From: Candidatus Woesearchaeota archaeon
GTDB lineage: Archaea; Nanobdellota; Nanobdellia; Woesearchaeales; GW2011-AR15
Length of the DNA: 54,384 nucleotides
Direction of reading: 5' to 3'
NCBI GenBank assembly: GCA_016935095.1
Contig: JAFGRO010000035.1
Span: 1 to 54,384 of the forward strand
Each line of letters starts with the position of its first letter. Within the stretch, counting starts at the first letter, position 1. Under the pieces are notes generated by a model, which saw nothing but the letters and a program-made list of their open reading frames with translations, made no database searches and had not been told where the DNA came from. Below, one piece after another: positions 41,688-50,650 of this stretch. A program made the position numbers and the translations under genes.

Positions 41688-42446
41688 ATGCAGAAAATCA
41701 AATCAGCACTTTACTCCTTTACAAGCTGTTCAGGCTGCCAGGTAGAATTGCTTAATATGGAGGAGGCTTTTGATATTCTGAAAAAATTTAATTTTGTTTT
41801 TTTCCCTTTGATTGAAGAAAAAAAAGAATTAGCTGATTATGATGTTGTTTTTGTTGAAGGTGCGATCACAAACAAAGAGCAGGTATTTGAATTAAAAAAA
41901 CTAAGAGAAAAAACAAAGTTTATTGTGGCATACGGAACATGCGCGACATACGGAGGCATAGCTACTATTTCTGATTTTGAAGACAAAAATGAATTAACTG
42001 AAGAAGTCTATGGCTCTAAGATGAAAGAGCATTCACTGAAAAAGGTATTTGGTATTGGCAATTGGGTCAAAGTTGATTATTATATGCGCGGATGCCCTGT
42101 AATAAAAACAGAAATAATTGAATTTGCAAAGTCTTTTCCAAAGATTCCAAAAGAGCATGAGTATCCTGTATGCGTGGAGTGCAGGCAGAAAGGCAATCCC
42201 TGTTTACTTGCAACAAAGCATCTCCCCTGCATGGGAGCTATTACATATGGCGGATGCAAGGCCCTTTGTACAAGTGAGGGAATCCCCTGCCAGGGCTGTA
42301 GAGGTCCTTTGCCAACAGCGGATGTTGATGCCCGTATAAAGGTTTTTGAGAAATTCAATATATCTAAAGAACAGATAAGGAGAACCTTTATTAAGTTTGC
42401 AGGCACGTCTAAGAAATACAGGAAGATAATAAATAAATTATGCTGA
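41688..42446 (+). CDS. orphan second NiFe hydrogenase small subunit
   Basis: A 252-residue paralogue of HydD with the same cluster ligands: TSCSGCQVE, GTCATYGG, RGCPVI, CVECRQKGNPC, CMGAITYGGCKALC and CQGCRGP. The two proteins share these motifs but differ widely elsewhere. No second large subunit is encoded nearby. It could pair with HydA in an alternative complex, serve another large subunit elsewhere in the genome, or be a duplicate with a new electron-transfer role. It has its own TATA box. Confidence 0.9.
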   Translation: MQKIKSALYSFTSCSGCQVELLNMEEAFDILKKFNFVFFPLIEEKKELADYDVVFVEGAITNKEQVFELKKLREKTKFIVAYGTCATYGGIATISDFEDKNELTEEVYGSKMKEHSLKKVFGIGNWVKVDYYMRGCPVIKTEIIEFAKSFPKIPKEHEYPVCVECRQKGNPCLLATKHLPCMGAITYGGCKALCTSEGIPCQGCRGPLPTADVDARIKVFEKFNISKEQIRRTFIKFAGTSKKYRKIINKLC

Positions 42447-42466
42447 AAAGACCTTCGTCTTTTAGC
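42441..42466 (+). terminator. hairpin overlapping the stop of the orphan small-subunit gene
   Basis: The perfect 7-bp stem AAAAGAC/GTCTTTT with loop CTTC is extended by TGCT/AGCA around a bulge. It begins at the last codons of the gene and lies about 40 bases before hypF. It may end transcripts or stabilise the upstream mRNA end; no long T-run follows. Confidence 0.4.
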
Positions 42467-42475
42467 ATAAATCAA

Positions 42476-42485
42476 TTTAAACATA
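42476..42485 (+). promoter_or_regulatory. TATA-like box of hypF
   Basis: TTTAAACATA is centred about 25 bases before the ATG at 42505, a possible separate promoter for the hyp maturation genes. Confidence 0.4.
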
Positions 42486-42504
42486 AGATTATTTCTTTTA
42501 AATT

Positions 42505-44763
42505 ATGCCAGTTTATTATAAAGTAACAATAAAGGGGATAGTACAGGGAGTTGGCTTCAGGCCGTTTATATATCGGGAAGCTGTAAAAAGAAAATTAAAT
42601 GGATATGTTAAAAATACAGGTCCAGGAGTTGAAATAATTGTAAATAAAAAAGATTTTATTAAAATACTGAAAAACAAGCCACCATTAGCAAAAATAGATT
42701 CTTATAAACTCAAAAAGATTGAACTTAATAAAAACTTTGAAGGATTTTCAATAATTAAAAGCTCAAAAAGCAAGGGAATTTCACAAATCCCAGCAGATAT
42801 TTTTCTTTGTAACGATTGCTTAAAAGAATTAAGGGATAAACAAAACAGGAGATTCAATTATTACTTTATAACATGCACTAATTGCGGGCCCAGATTCTCA
42901 ATGATTTTTGATTATCCCTATGACAGGCCGTTTACATCAATGGATGAATTCAAGATGTGTGATGAATGCAGAAAAGAATACACAGACCCCTTGAACAGGA
43001 GGTACCATGCACAGACAATTGCATGCAAGAACTGCGGACCAGAGCTTTATTTTATTGATAAGACAAATGATACAAAGACTAAAAATAAATCTATAAATAA
43101 TAATGCAATTAAATCTGCCTGTGAAAAGATTTTACAGGGTGAGATAGTAGCAATCAAAGGCGTAGGCGGGTTTCATCTGTGCTGTAGAGGTGATAATGCA
43201 ACTATAAAAAAACTCAGGATGAAAAAGATTAACCGTGCAAACAAACCATTTGCAATAATGGTCCGGGATTTAAAAATGTTAAAAAGAATTGCGAAATTTA
43301 ATAATTTTGAAAAAAAACTTATACAAAGCCTGGAAAGACCAATCCTTATATTAGATAAAAAAAATCCTGACTCCTTTAAGCAGGCTTCAGAATTAAGCAG
43401 CATAGGTGTAATGCTGCCTTATACAGCATTGCATTATCTGTTATTTGATTTCATTGATGAGCCGTTGATTATGACTTCTGCAAATATTTCCGGCCAGCCT
43501 CTGTCAATAGATGAAAAAACACTATCTGGGATTGATTATATATTGACACATACAAGAAAAATAATCAACAGGTGCGATGATTCTGTGATTAAGATCATTG
43601 AATATAAAATAAATAACAAAGCAGAGAATCATCCTTTATTTATCAGGAGATCCCGTGGATTTACACCTAGTCCGTTTTGTTTTAATCAAAAGAGAGGATA
43701 CAAGCAGACTCTTTCATTAGGTGCAGAGTTGAAAAATGCATTTGCAGTTGTAAATGAATCCAAGGTATTCCTGTCACAGTACATAGGAACAACTTCAAAG
43801 CTTATGACTTTTGAATTTTTTAAAGATTCACTGCAAAAATTCATCAAATTTACAGGATTAAAGCCGGAGCAGGTAGCCTGTGATATGCATCCTTTATTTA
43901 ATACAACACTGTTTGCAGAGAAATTTTCTTATAAAAATAAGATAAGGTTAAAAAAAATCCAGCACCACCATGCCCATGTTGCGGGTGTTGCGCTTGAATA
44001 TAATTTAAGGGATTATATTGGTATTGCGTGTGATGGCACTGGCTATGGCATTGATGGTAAAATATGGGGCGGTGAAATATTTGATGTAAATGAAAACTCT
44101 TTTAAAAGAATAAGCCATCTGGAAGAGCATCCAATGATAGGAGAAAATTCAATAAATTTCCCTAAAAAAATGCTGGTCGGGATTCTTTCAAAATTTATGG
44201 ATAAAAATGAAATTCTGGATTTAAGACTATTTAATAAAAAAGAGACACTGCTTTACTTAAATCAATTAAAAGAAAACTTCAATATAATGAAAACCAGTTC
44301 AACAGGCAGGGTTCTTGATGCAGTAGCTGCGCTTCTTGGTTTATGTGATTTAAACACATATGAGGGAAGAGCTCCAATGATTTTGGAGAGCTTTACAGGG
44401 AATTCAAAAAGCTTTGAATTAAATCCTGTAATTGAAAAAATTAATTCAACTTATATTTTAAAAACAACACCCCTGTTTGAATTCATAATCCAGAAATTAA
44501 AAAAAAATGCAACTATACAAATTAAAAAAAGACTAGCCAAGACTGCACAGGATTATTTAGCAAGAGGATTATATAAAATTGCACAGAGATATAATATTGA
44601 AAAATATAATGGGAAAAAAAAGATTGTCTTTTCAGGAGGAGTATCATATAATAAATTTATCTCTGCGTATATGCTCAAAAAAGGTGTTTTATTAAATAAA
44701 TTCGCTCCACCTGGAGATGGAGGGATAAGTTTCGGCCAGTCTTGTATTGCAAACCTGAATTGA
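42505..44763 (+). CDS. hypF: hydrogenase maturation carbamoyltransferase HypF
   Basis: A 752-residue protein of full length. It has an acylphosphatase domain (KGIVQGVGFRPFIYREA), two zinc fingers (CNDC...CTNCG; CDEC...CKNCG, about 98-180), a YrdC-like domain (EIVAIKGVGGFHLCCR through FIRRSRGFTPSPF), and a Kae1-like C-terminal domain (HHHAHVAGVALEY, CDGTGYGIDGKIWGGEI, FSGGVSYNKF). It turns carbamoyl phosphate into the thiocarboxamide on HypE that becomes the cyanide ligands of the NiFe site. Confidence 0.96.
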   Translation: MPVYYKVTIKGIVQGVGFRPFIYREAVKRKLNGYVKNTGPGVEIIVNKKDFIKILKNKPPLAKIDSYKLKKIELNKNFEGFSIIKSSKSKGISQIPADIFLCNDCLKELRDKQNRRFNYYFITCTNCGPRFSMIFDYPYDRPFTSMDEFKMCDECRKEYTDPLNRRYHAQTIACKNCGPELYFIDKTNDTKTKNKSINNNAIKSACEKILQGEIVAIKGVGGFHLCCRGDNATIKKLRMKKINRANKPFAIMVRDLKMLKRIAKFNNFEKKLIQSLERPILILDKKNPDSFKQASELSSIGVMLPYTALHYLLFDFIDEPLIMTSANISGQPLSIDEKTLSGIDYILTHTRKIINRCDDSVIKIIEYKINNKAENHPLFIRRSRGFTPSPFCFNQKRGYKQTLSLGAELKNAFAVVNESKVFLSQYIGTTSKLMTFEFFKDSLQKFIKFTGLKPEQVACDMHPLFNTTLFAEKFSYKNKIRLKKIQHHHAHVAGVALEYNLRDYIGIACDGTGYGIDGKIWGGEIFDVNENSFKRISHLEEHPMIGENSINFPKKMLVGILSKFMDKNEILDLRLFNKKETLLYLNQLKENFNIMKTSSTGRVLDAVAALLGLCDLNTYEGRAPMILESFTGNSKSFELNPVIEKINSTYILKTTPLFEFIIQKLKKNATIQIKKRLAKTAQDYLARGLYKIAQRYNIEKYNGKKKIVFSGGVSYNKFISAYMLKKGVLLNKFAPPGDGGISFGQSCIANLN

Positions 44764-44765
44764 AA

Positions 44766-45221
44766 ATGACTATTAAAATTTTTTTTATCGGAAACCCTTT
44801 AATGGGCGATGACGGCATTGGGCCTTTTTTATTTAATGAATTAAAAAATTATCCTGAACTTAAAAAGTTTGAATTATATGAACTCGGTGTTTTTGGTCTG
44901 GATTTAATTAATTATATTGAAGAAAAGGATAAACTAATTATTGTTGATGCAGTATACTCAGTAAATAATATTGGAGAATTAGCTTTGCTTGAAGAAAAAG
45001 ACCTGAAAAATGATTTAAACCTGGTTTCGGCTCATGACCTTGGGATTGAGCAGACTGTCCAACTTCTCAGGATGAATTATCCTGATTTGAAAAAGATTAA
45101 TTTGATCGGAATAAAAGTCAGAAAAATCAAAACAGTGAATAATAAATTAAGTGATGATATAATAAAAAAAATTCCAAAAATAAAAAAAGAGATTTTGGAT
45201 ATTATCTTAAGAATTGTATAA
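44766..45221 (+). CDS. hycI: hydrogenase maturation endopeptidase (HycI/HyaD family)
   Basis: A 151-residue nickel-dependent protease. FIGNPLMGDDGIGPFLFNEL has the conserved Asp, DAVYS and SAHDLGIEQ the other metal ligands. It cleaves the nine-residue tail of HydA after nickel insertion. ATG at 44766 is preferred, two bases after the hypF stop; an upstream in-frame TTG would extend into hypF and lies outside the family N-terminus. Confidence 0.92.
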   Translation: MTIKIFFIGNPLMGDDGIGPFLFNELKNYPELKKFELYELGVFGLDLINYIEEKDKLIIVDAVYSVNNIGELALLEEKDLKNDLNLVSAHDLGIEQTVQLLRMNYPDLKKINLIGIKVRKIKTVNNKLSDDIIKKIPKIKKEILDIILRIV

Positions 45222-45234
45222 GAAAAAAGCGAAA

Positions 45235-45465
45235 ATGTGCTATGCAATCCCGGCTAAAATAATTGAACTAAAAAAAGAGAACGCAACAGTAGATTACGGG
45301 GGCATAATAAAAGAGACAAATATCTCTCTTCTGGAAGATGTTAAAAAAGGGGATTATATATTGATTCATGCAGGGTTTGCAATTGAAAAGATGGATGAAA
45401 AATCTGCAGAGGAATCTCTTAGGATTATAAGAAATATGATGGTTGAAACTGAAATGAAGCCTTAA
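45235..45465 (+). CDS. hypC: hydrogenase assembly chaperone HypC
   Basis: A 76-residue protein starting MCYAIPAKI, with the essential Cys2 that carries the iron-dicyano-carbonyl unit with HypD. VDYGGIIKETNISLLEDVKKGDYILIHAGFAIEKM is complete as known for the family (a segment of it is shown here in parts: DYGGIIKE, GDYILIHAGFAIEKM). The start at 45235 puts Cys at position 2; an earlier in-frame ATG at 45214 would not. Confidence 0.94.
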   Translation: MCYAIPAKIIELKKENATVDYGGIIKETNISLLEDVKKGDYILIHAGFAIEKMDEKSAEESLRIIRNMMVETEMKP

Positions 45466-45471
45466 TGAAAG

Positions 45472-46500
45472 ATGAATGAAAAAGAAACTATTAATCAGCA
45501 TATTACGGAAATAAAAAGGATTTCTCAGAGTATTAAAAAGAACATTAACCTCATGGAAATCTGCGGCGGCCATACCAACGTGATTTTGAAATATGGGATA
45601 AGGGAGATCCTTCCTGCAAATATAAGATTAATTTCTGGGCCGGGATGTCCTGTCTGCGTAAGCTCACAGCATGATATTGACTGCATTATTGAACTGGCAA
45701 AATCAGGCATCCCAATAGCAACATACGGAGATATGATGAGAGTCCCGGGAAGCACAGACAATCTCGAAGATATAAAAGCAAAAGGCGCAAAAATATTTGA
45801 GATTTATTCAACTACTGAACTAATCAATTTAAAAAAAACTTATCCAGATATTGTGTTTTTTGGGATTGGGTTTGAAACTACTGCTCCAATGACTGCGTTT
45901 CTTTTAAAAAATAATATCTGTGTATATTCAGTCCATAAATTAATACCCCCTGCATTACATGCTCTGATTAGGGGGGAGATTAAAATAGACGGTTTTATTG
46001 ATCCTGGCCATGTTTCTACAATAACCGGCTTAAGGCAATATAGAAAAATCAAAATCCCCCAGGTTATATCCGGCTTTACTGCTGAACGAATTCTTAGAGC
46101 AATAAGAATCTTAGTCGAACTGATAAAAAACAATAAAAATATTGTAATCAACGCATACCCTGAAGCAGTAAAAGAAGAAGGAAATGAAATTGCACAGGAA
46201 TTACTTAAAAAGTATTTTTATACTGCAGACAGTGAATGGCGGGGACTTGGGATGATTCCTTTATCAGGATTAGAAGTTAAGAATGAAAAATTAAATGCAA
46301 AACTTAAATATAAAAAAATCTTTAATGCTGTTCCTCTTCCAAAAAAGAGTGCATGCAGGTGCGGGGAAATACTTAAGGGATTGATTCAGCCTGATGAATG
46401 CCCCCTTTATAGGAAAACCTGCACGCCTGAAAATCCAAAAGGTGCCTGTATGGTTTCAGCAGAGGGAAGCTGTGCAATTGCTTATATGTATGGAAAATGA
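45472..46500 (+). CDS. hypD: hydrogenase maturation iron-sulfur protein HypD
   Basis: A 342-residue protein. MEICGGHTNVILKYGIREIL, GPGCPVCVSSQ and FGIGFETTAPMT hold the conserved cysteines for iron-ligand assembly. The C-terminal CRCGEILKGL, ECPLY, TCTP and GACMVSAEGSCA bind the [4Fe-4S] cluster. It works with HypC to build Fe(CN)2CO. It follows hypC by six bases. Confidence 0.96.
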   Translation: MNEKETINQHITEIKRISQSIKKNINLMEICGGHTNVILKYGIREILPANIRLISGPGCPVCVSSQHDIDCIIELAKSGIPIATYGDMMRVPGSTDNLEDIKAKGAKIFEIYSTTELINLKKTYPDIVFFGIGFETTAPMTAFLLKNNICVYSVHKLIPPALHALIRGEIKIDGFIDPGHVSTITGLRQYRKIKIPQVISGFTAERILRAIRILVELIKNNKNIVINAYPEAVKEEGNEIAQELLKKYFYTADSEWRGLGMIPLSGLEVKNEKLNAKLKYKKIFNAVPLPKKSACRCGEILKGLIQPDECPLYRKTCTPENPKGACMVSAEGSCAIAYMYGK

Positions 46501-46506
46501 GGAAAA

Positions 46507-46520
46507 GTTAATAAATACTG
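46507..46520 (+). promoter_or_regulatory. TATA-like box of the second lipoprotein gene
   Basis: GTTAATAAATACTG lies about 25 bases before the ATG at 46538, just after the hypD stop. Confidence 0.4.
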
Positions 46521-46537
46521 AACTAAGTTGATACAAC

Positions 46538-48580
46538 ATGAATAGTAATAAATGTTCATTAGGAATAACAATTAAATTGATTTGTTTATTATTTTTAATT
46601 AACAGCTGTGTACCCTCTCGTGAAGGAGAAACTTATATTATTGATGGAATCTGGATAGAGGATAACCCAGATATTCCTTGTGAAGAAGTACTTCCTTCAA
46701 GTAAGCTCAAGGGCACTTCCTGGGAGGGAGAACCAGTATACACTTATTGCTGTGAAGGCAAAACATATGGTACAAGATCAGGATTTCCAGGCAGCGCATT
46801 ATTCACAAAAAATCAGATGGAAAGTCTTGATGAAGAATGTTATTCTTTATGGGATTATAATCGATATAGTAGACAATTAGGAACTACTCCTGACTGCATG
46901 TACTGCGTTGTTGGGCTAAAAGGAAAATGTGCAAGAGACTTTAATGTTCAGACAGTATTTGAATATGCAACAGGACAGGTTGATTTTGTTTATGTTTATG
47001 ATTATTCATGTGAAGAAATATATTCTAATAATAAAGCAACATTAGAAAAATTGGGTTTGTCCTCTTATTGTTGCCCTGATGGCAGTTGGGAAGATGATAG
47101 AGTTATTGGGCCAACATATCCTTATGGAAAGGAAACACCTGATTGTACTTGTTGCTGTATTGGACCACATGAAGGATGTCCTCCTAGTTCAGATCAAGAA
47201 AAGACTAAAATTCCAATAACAGAAAAAACTGATACTACTCCCTCTGAATCATCTGCAGGAGGGAGCCCAGAATCAAGCACAGAAGAACCTGGTGTTACTT
47301 CTGCATTAGAAATTCCAATTGTCACTAATCTAAAACCCTGGGAGCATATTGTTGAAGACAGTTTAATGACATCTTTATTTGGTAATTGGATTGAAGGAGA
47401 ACTATTGCCAGGAAATTGTGAAAGTTGTCTTGAAAAGCAATATGAAATAGAAGGAGAAGAATTTATTTATCCTACACATCCTAATAATAATGAGTATTCT
47501 CAACCATTTTTTGGATTATGTTATTATAGAGTTCAATTAGCTAAAGGTTTAAAATCTAAAATCCTTTCTTTTGAAGACACAGACATTCCTACTAATATCA
47601 AGTCCAAATCACGAATTGAATTTTTAGATGATTTTGAAAAAATTATTTCACCTCTAACAGCAATGACTCTTCCTTTGCCTTTATTGACTATAAATGGAGA
47701 CCTAATCACATTTTCTGCTTCAGAAACTTATGACAGAGAAGGCAATTTTAAAGAATTGACATCTCAGGGAGAATTCAAAGTATCAACAATTACTCATAGA
47801 CAACAGCGAGATGGATTGTTTATGACACCAGAAATTATGCCCTATGATTTTGGACTAGAAGAGGACATGATATCAGGAGTTAACCATGAACAAATAACAG
47901 ATCTAGCAAGTAAAATAGAATTAATAAATACAGGAAAATATACTGCACTAAATCCTGATGGAACTATTAATCCTTATATTACTGAATCAGATGTGCTTTC
48001 TTCAATTGGTGGATTAGTTATTATAGAGAATACTCTTTACTTAATGAATGGTAAAGAATTTATCTTGCACAAGTTTGCAGATTATCCTGTTATGCAATTC
48101 TCATGGATAATAACACATGAGACATGGAGTAAGATAGAGAATACAATTATTTATGGAAAAGAATCATATAATGAACCTCTACGGAATTTATGGGTAATTC
48201 CTACATTTATAGTTGACCCAGGTAATGATTTGCCTCTTGAAATTTGGATTACGGGAAGTTATCCTCTAAGAAGTAATTATTATGGTTTATTTGTAGATTA
48301 TATTACAAAAATCCATTATCCGAAAAGGGAATATCCTGATTTAAAGATAGGTCATCTTGATCAGACAATTACTGCACCTATTATTATGAGACAAGATGGC
48401 AACACTATCGGTTTTGGTCCGTGGGGGGAATATATTGAAGAAGAAGGAGGTGTCTTTTACTTATCTGATCAACGGTTTAAGGAACTTTTTCCTCACAAAA
48501 ACTCCGAGGAACGTAAAACTTATTGGTATAAGGGAACTTCTTTTTATAATTCAAAGGTTGTTGTGATACAATATCACTAA
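46538..48580 (+). CDS. large Cys-rich secreted lipoprotein of unknown function
   Basis: A 680-residue protein with a lipoprotein signal (KLICLLFLINSC, lipobox Cys24). A cysteine-rich N-terminal part (about 45-225) contains repeated motifs such as YTYCCEGKTYG, SYCCPDGSW and CTCCCIGPHEGC. A Ser/Thr/Glu/Pro linker (about 225-262) leads to a C-terminal domain of about 415 residues with mixed alpha-beta character and few cysteines. I do not recognise any domain. It is inserted between hypD and hypE, otherwise adjacent maturation genes. The architecture (lipobox, Cys-rich part, low-complexity linker) resembles the other lipoprotein of this island. Confidence 0.75.
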   Translation: MNSNKCSLGITIKLICLLFLINSCVPSREGETYIIDGIWIEDNPDIPCEEVLPSSKLKGTSWEGEPVYTYCCEGKTYGTRSGFPGSALFTKNQMESLDEECYSLWDYNRYSRQLGTTPDCMYCVVGLKGKCARDFNVQTVFEYATGQVDFVYVYDYSCEEIYSNNKATLEKLGLSSYCCPDGSWEDDRVIGPTYPYGKETPDCTCCCIGPHEGCPPSSDQEKTKIPITEKTDTTPSESSAGGSPESSTEEPGVTSALEIPIVTNLKPWEHIVEDSLMTSLFGNWIEGELLPGNCESCLEKQYEIEGEEFIYPTHPNNNEYSQPFFGLCYYRVQLAKGLKSKILSFEDTDIPTNIKSKSRIEFLDDFEKIISPLTAMTLPLPLLTINGDLITFSASETYDREGNFKELTSQGEFKVSTITHRQQRDGLFMTPEIMPYDFGLEEDMISGVNHEQITDLASKIELINTGKYTALNPDGTINPYITESDVLSSIGGLVIIENTLYLMNGKEFILHKFADYPVMQFSWIITHETWSKIENTIIYGKESYNEPLRNLWVIPTFIVDPGNDLPLEIWITGSYPLRSNYYGLFVDYITKIHYPKREYPDLKIGHLDQTITAPIIMRQDGNTIGFGPWGEYIEEEGGVFYLSDQRFKELFPHKNSEERKTYWYKGTSFYNSKVVVIQYH

Positions 48581-48605
48581 TTAAGAGAGGGGAATCAATA
48601 AAAAC

Positions 48606-49580
48606 ATGAAAGATTTCATAAATTTATCTCACGGAGCAGGCGGCAAAGAGATGCATGAACTAATCAAAAGCTTTAATTTTTCAAACAGAGCGCAATGGCA
48701 GGATTATGATGATGATTCCTCTACTCTGGATATTGGCAATAATAAAAGGCTGGTTTTTACAACAGATTCTTTTACAATTAATCCTATTTTTTTTCCGGGA
48801 GGGGATATTGGCCATATTGCGTTCTGCGGGACTGTAAATGATCTTGCAGTCCTTGGTGCTGTTCCTCTTGGTTTGTCTCTTTCACTTGTTATTGAAGAGG
48901 GTTTTTCTGTGAAAGATTTAAAAAAAATAATTAATTCAATAAACCTGCTTTCTAAAAAAACAAGTGTTCCAATAGTCACAGGAGATACAAAAGTCATGGA
49001 AAAAAACAAGATAGATAAAATCATAATTAACACGTCTGGAGTTGGTATTATCAATGACAATGAGTTATTAACTAAAAAAATCAAAACAGGGGACAAAGTA
49101 ATTATATCAGGAGGCATTGGAGAGCATGCTGTTGCACTGCTTTCAAAAAGGTTTGATTACAAAACAAGCATTATCACAGATTCTAAACCTCTTGTAGAGG
49201 AAATCCAGGCAGTGAAGGATATTATAAAAATTGCAAAAGACATAACAAGAGGAGGTCTTGCTGCAAATCTGAATGAAATATCTGAAAAAAACAAGATAGG
49301 AGTTCTTCTGGATGAGGAAGCAATACCTGTAAAAAAAGAAGTCAAAAAATTAAGCGAGATGCTCGGCATTAATTTATATGAATTAGCTAGCGAGGGAAGA
49401 TTTATTTGTATAGCCTCTCCGGAAAATGCAGAGAGCGTTGAAAAAAGATTAAAATTATTCAATAAACAGGCATCAATAATCGGAACTATTACTGAAAATA
49501 ACAAATTAATTATCCAGACAATTCTCGGCAAGAGGATTTTACCAATGCCTATTGGAAGAATTATTCCCAGGATTTGTTAA
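48606..49580 (+). CDS. hypE: hydrogenase maturation protein HypE
   Basis: A 324-residue PurM-like ATPase. LSHGAGGKEMHELI at the N-terminus, VFTTDSFTINPIFFPGGDIG, CGTVNDLAVLGAVPL, and KDITRGGLAANLNEI bind ATP. The C-terminus ends PRIC, with the terminal Cys that is carbamoylated by HypF and dehydrated to thiocyanate. It overlaps no other hyp gene; hypA starts two bases later. Confidence 0.96.
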   Translation: MKDFINLSHGAGGKEMHELIKSFNFSNRAQWQDYDDDSSTLDIGNNKRLVFTTDSFTINPIFFPGGDIGHIAFCGTVNDLAVLGAVPLGLSLSLVIEEGFSVKDLKKIINSINLLSKKTSVPIVTGDTKVMEKNKIDKIIINTSGVGIINDNELLTKKIKTGDKVIISGGIGEHAVALLSKRFDYKTSIITDSKPLVEEIQAVKDIIKIAKDITRGGLAANLNEISEKNKIGVLLDEEAIPVKKEVKKLSEMLGINLYELASEGRFICIASPENAESVEKRLKLFNKQASIIGTITENNKLIIQTILGKRILPMPIGRIIPRIC

Positions 49581-49581
49581 A

Positions 49582-49929
49582 ATGCACGAGCTTTCAATAA
49601 CAAAAGATTTAATAGAACTGATTAAATCTGAATGCAATAAAAATAAAATTACAAATCCTAAAAATATAGTTTTGGAATTAGGCAGCCTGACAACATATAA
49701 AAAAGAACCGATATTGTATTATTACAACATATTGAAAAAAGAGCAGCCATTACTTCATAACTCAGCTTTAATTATTAATGAAATCCAGGCAGAAATGCAA
49801 TGCAATGGCTGCAATAAAAAAAGCAAAATCAAAACAATATATGATATTTTTTGCCCTTGCTGTGATTCAACTAATATTGAAATAATTCAAGGCAGAGATA
49901 TAAGGCTTTTGGAGATTCAGACAGGTTGA
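49582..49929 (+). CDS. hypA: nickel insertion protein HypA
   Basis: A 115-residue protein beginning MHELSITKDLIELI; His2 and Glu3 bind nickel. The zinc site has CNGC and CPCC in the usual CxxC...CxxC order. An in-frame ATG at 49552 would add ten residues inside hypE and hide the essential MHE start, so 49582 is used. It hands nickel to HydA together with HypB. Confidence 0.94.
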   Translation: MHELSITKDLIELIKSECNKNKITNPKNIVLELGSLTTYKKEPILYYYNILKKEQPLLHNSALIINEIQAEMQCNGCNKKSKIKTIYDIFCPCCDSTNIEIIQGRDIRLLEIQTG

Positions 49930-49933
49930 TATT

Positions 49934-50650
49934 ATGTGTAAAGAATGCGGTTGTGAAAATCATAAACAGGAGACACCTAAAAGAACCAGGATTGATAAAT
50001 CTTTAAATGAAATAAATGATACTCTAGCAGAACAGATTTCAGAATTTCTTAAAAAAAACCAGATATTCTGCATTAATATCATGGGTTCACCCGGTTCTGG
50101 CAAGACAACTGTTATCGAGCAGATTTCCGAATTTCTTAAATCAGACGAAATTGCAGTGATTCAGGGCGACCTTGAGTCAGATATTGACAAAAAAAGAATT
50201 GAAAAAAGACACATAGAAAGCTATCAGATTAACACCCATAGTGGGTGTCATTTAAATGCGCATATGATAAATCAGGCATTACCTAATATTAAATTGGATG
50301 GAAAAAAATATCTTGTAATAGAGAATGTCGGTAATCTCGTGTGCCCGGCAGGAGTAAAAATCGGCCAGCACATGAATGTACTTGTAAGTTCAGTTACCGA
50401 AGGTGAAGACAAACCAGCAAAATACCCTTTTATTTTTATGGATGCACAAATGGTTATTCTTTCCAAAACAGATCTGAGTGGAGTGATTGAATTCAATGAA
50501 ATTAATTATATCAATGAAATCAAAAATATTAATCCAAAATGTAGAATTATCAGGGCGTCCTTAAAAAACTTAAAATCATTTAAAGAAACAGCTGCTTATA
50601 TTAAACACCAAAGGAATCATTTTTTTGATGTTTTTCACGATCATAATTAA
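49934..50650 (+). CDS. hypB: nickel-inserting GTPase HypB
   Basis: A 238-residue GTPase. N-terminal CKECGCENH is a metal-binding motif. Walker A is GSPGSGKTT near 55, QGDLESDIDKKRI is switch I, the metal site lies in HSGCHLNAHM, ENVGNLVCPAGV follows, and SKTDL is the guanine-specificity motif. It closes the maturation set hypFCDEAB plus protease. It converges with the cupin gene and the two stop codons share TTAA. Confidence 0.95.
   Translation: MCKECGCENHKQETPKRTRIDKSLNEINDTLAEQISEFLKKNQIFCINIMGSPGSGKTTVIEQISEFLKSDEIAVIQGDLESDIDKKRIEKRHIESYQINTHSGCHLNAHMINQALPNIKLDGKKYLVIENVGNLVCPAGVKIGQHMNVLVSSVTEGEDKPAKYPFIFMDAQMVILSKTDLSGVIEFNEINYINEIKNINPKCRIIRASLKNLKSFKETAAYIKHQRNHFFDVFHDHN

Noticed and set aside
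42080-42484. Open frame antisense to the orphan hydrogenase small subunit
   Set aside because: The sense protein has all conserved cysteines; the antisense frame is an incidental reading of them.
49552-49581. Upstream in-frame start extending HypA by ten residues
   Set aside because: It would bury the nickel-binding MHE N-terminus and overlaps hypE; ATG at 49582 is the family start.
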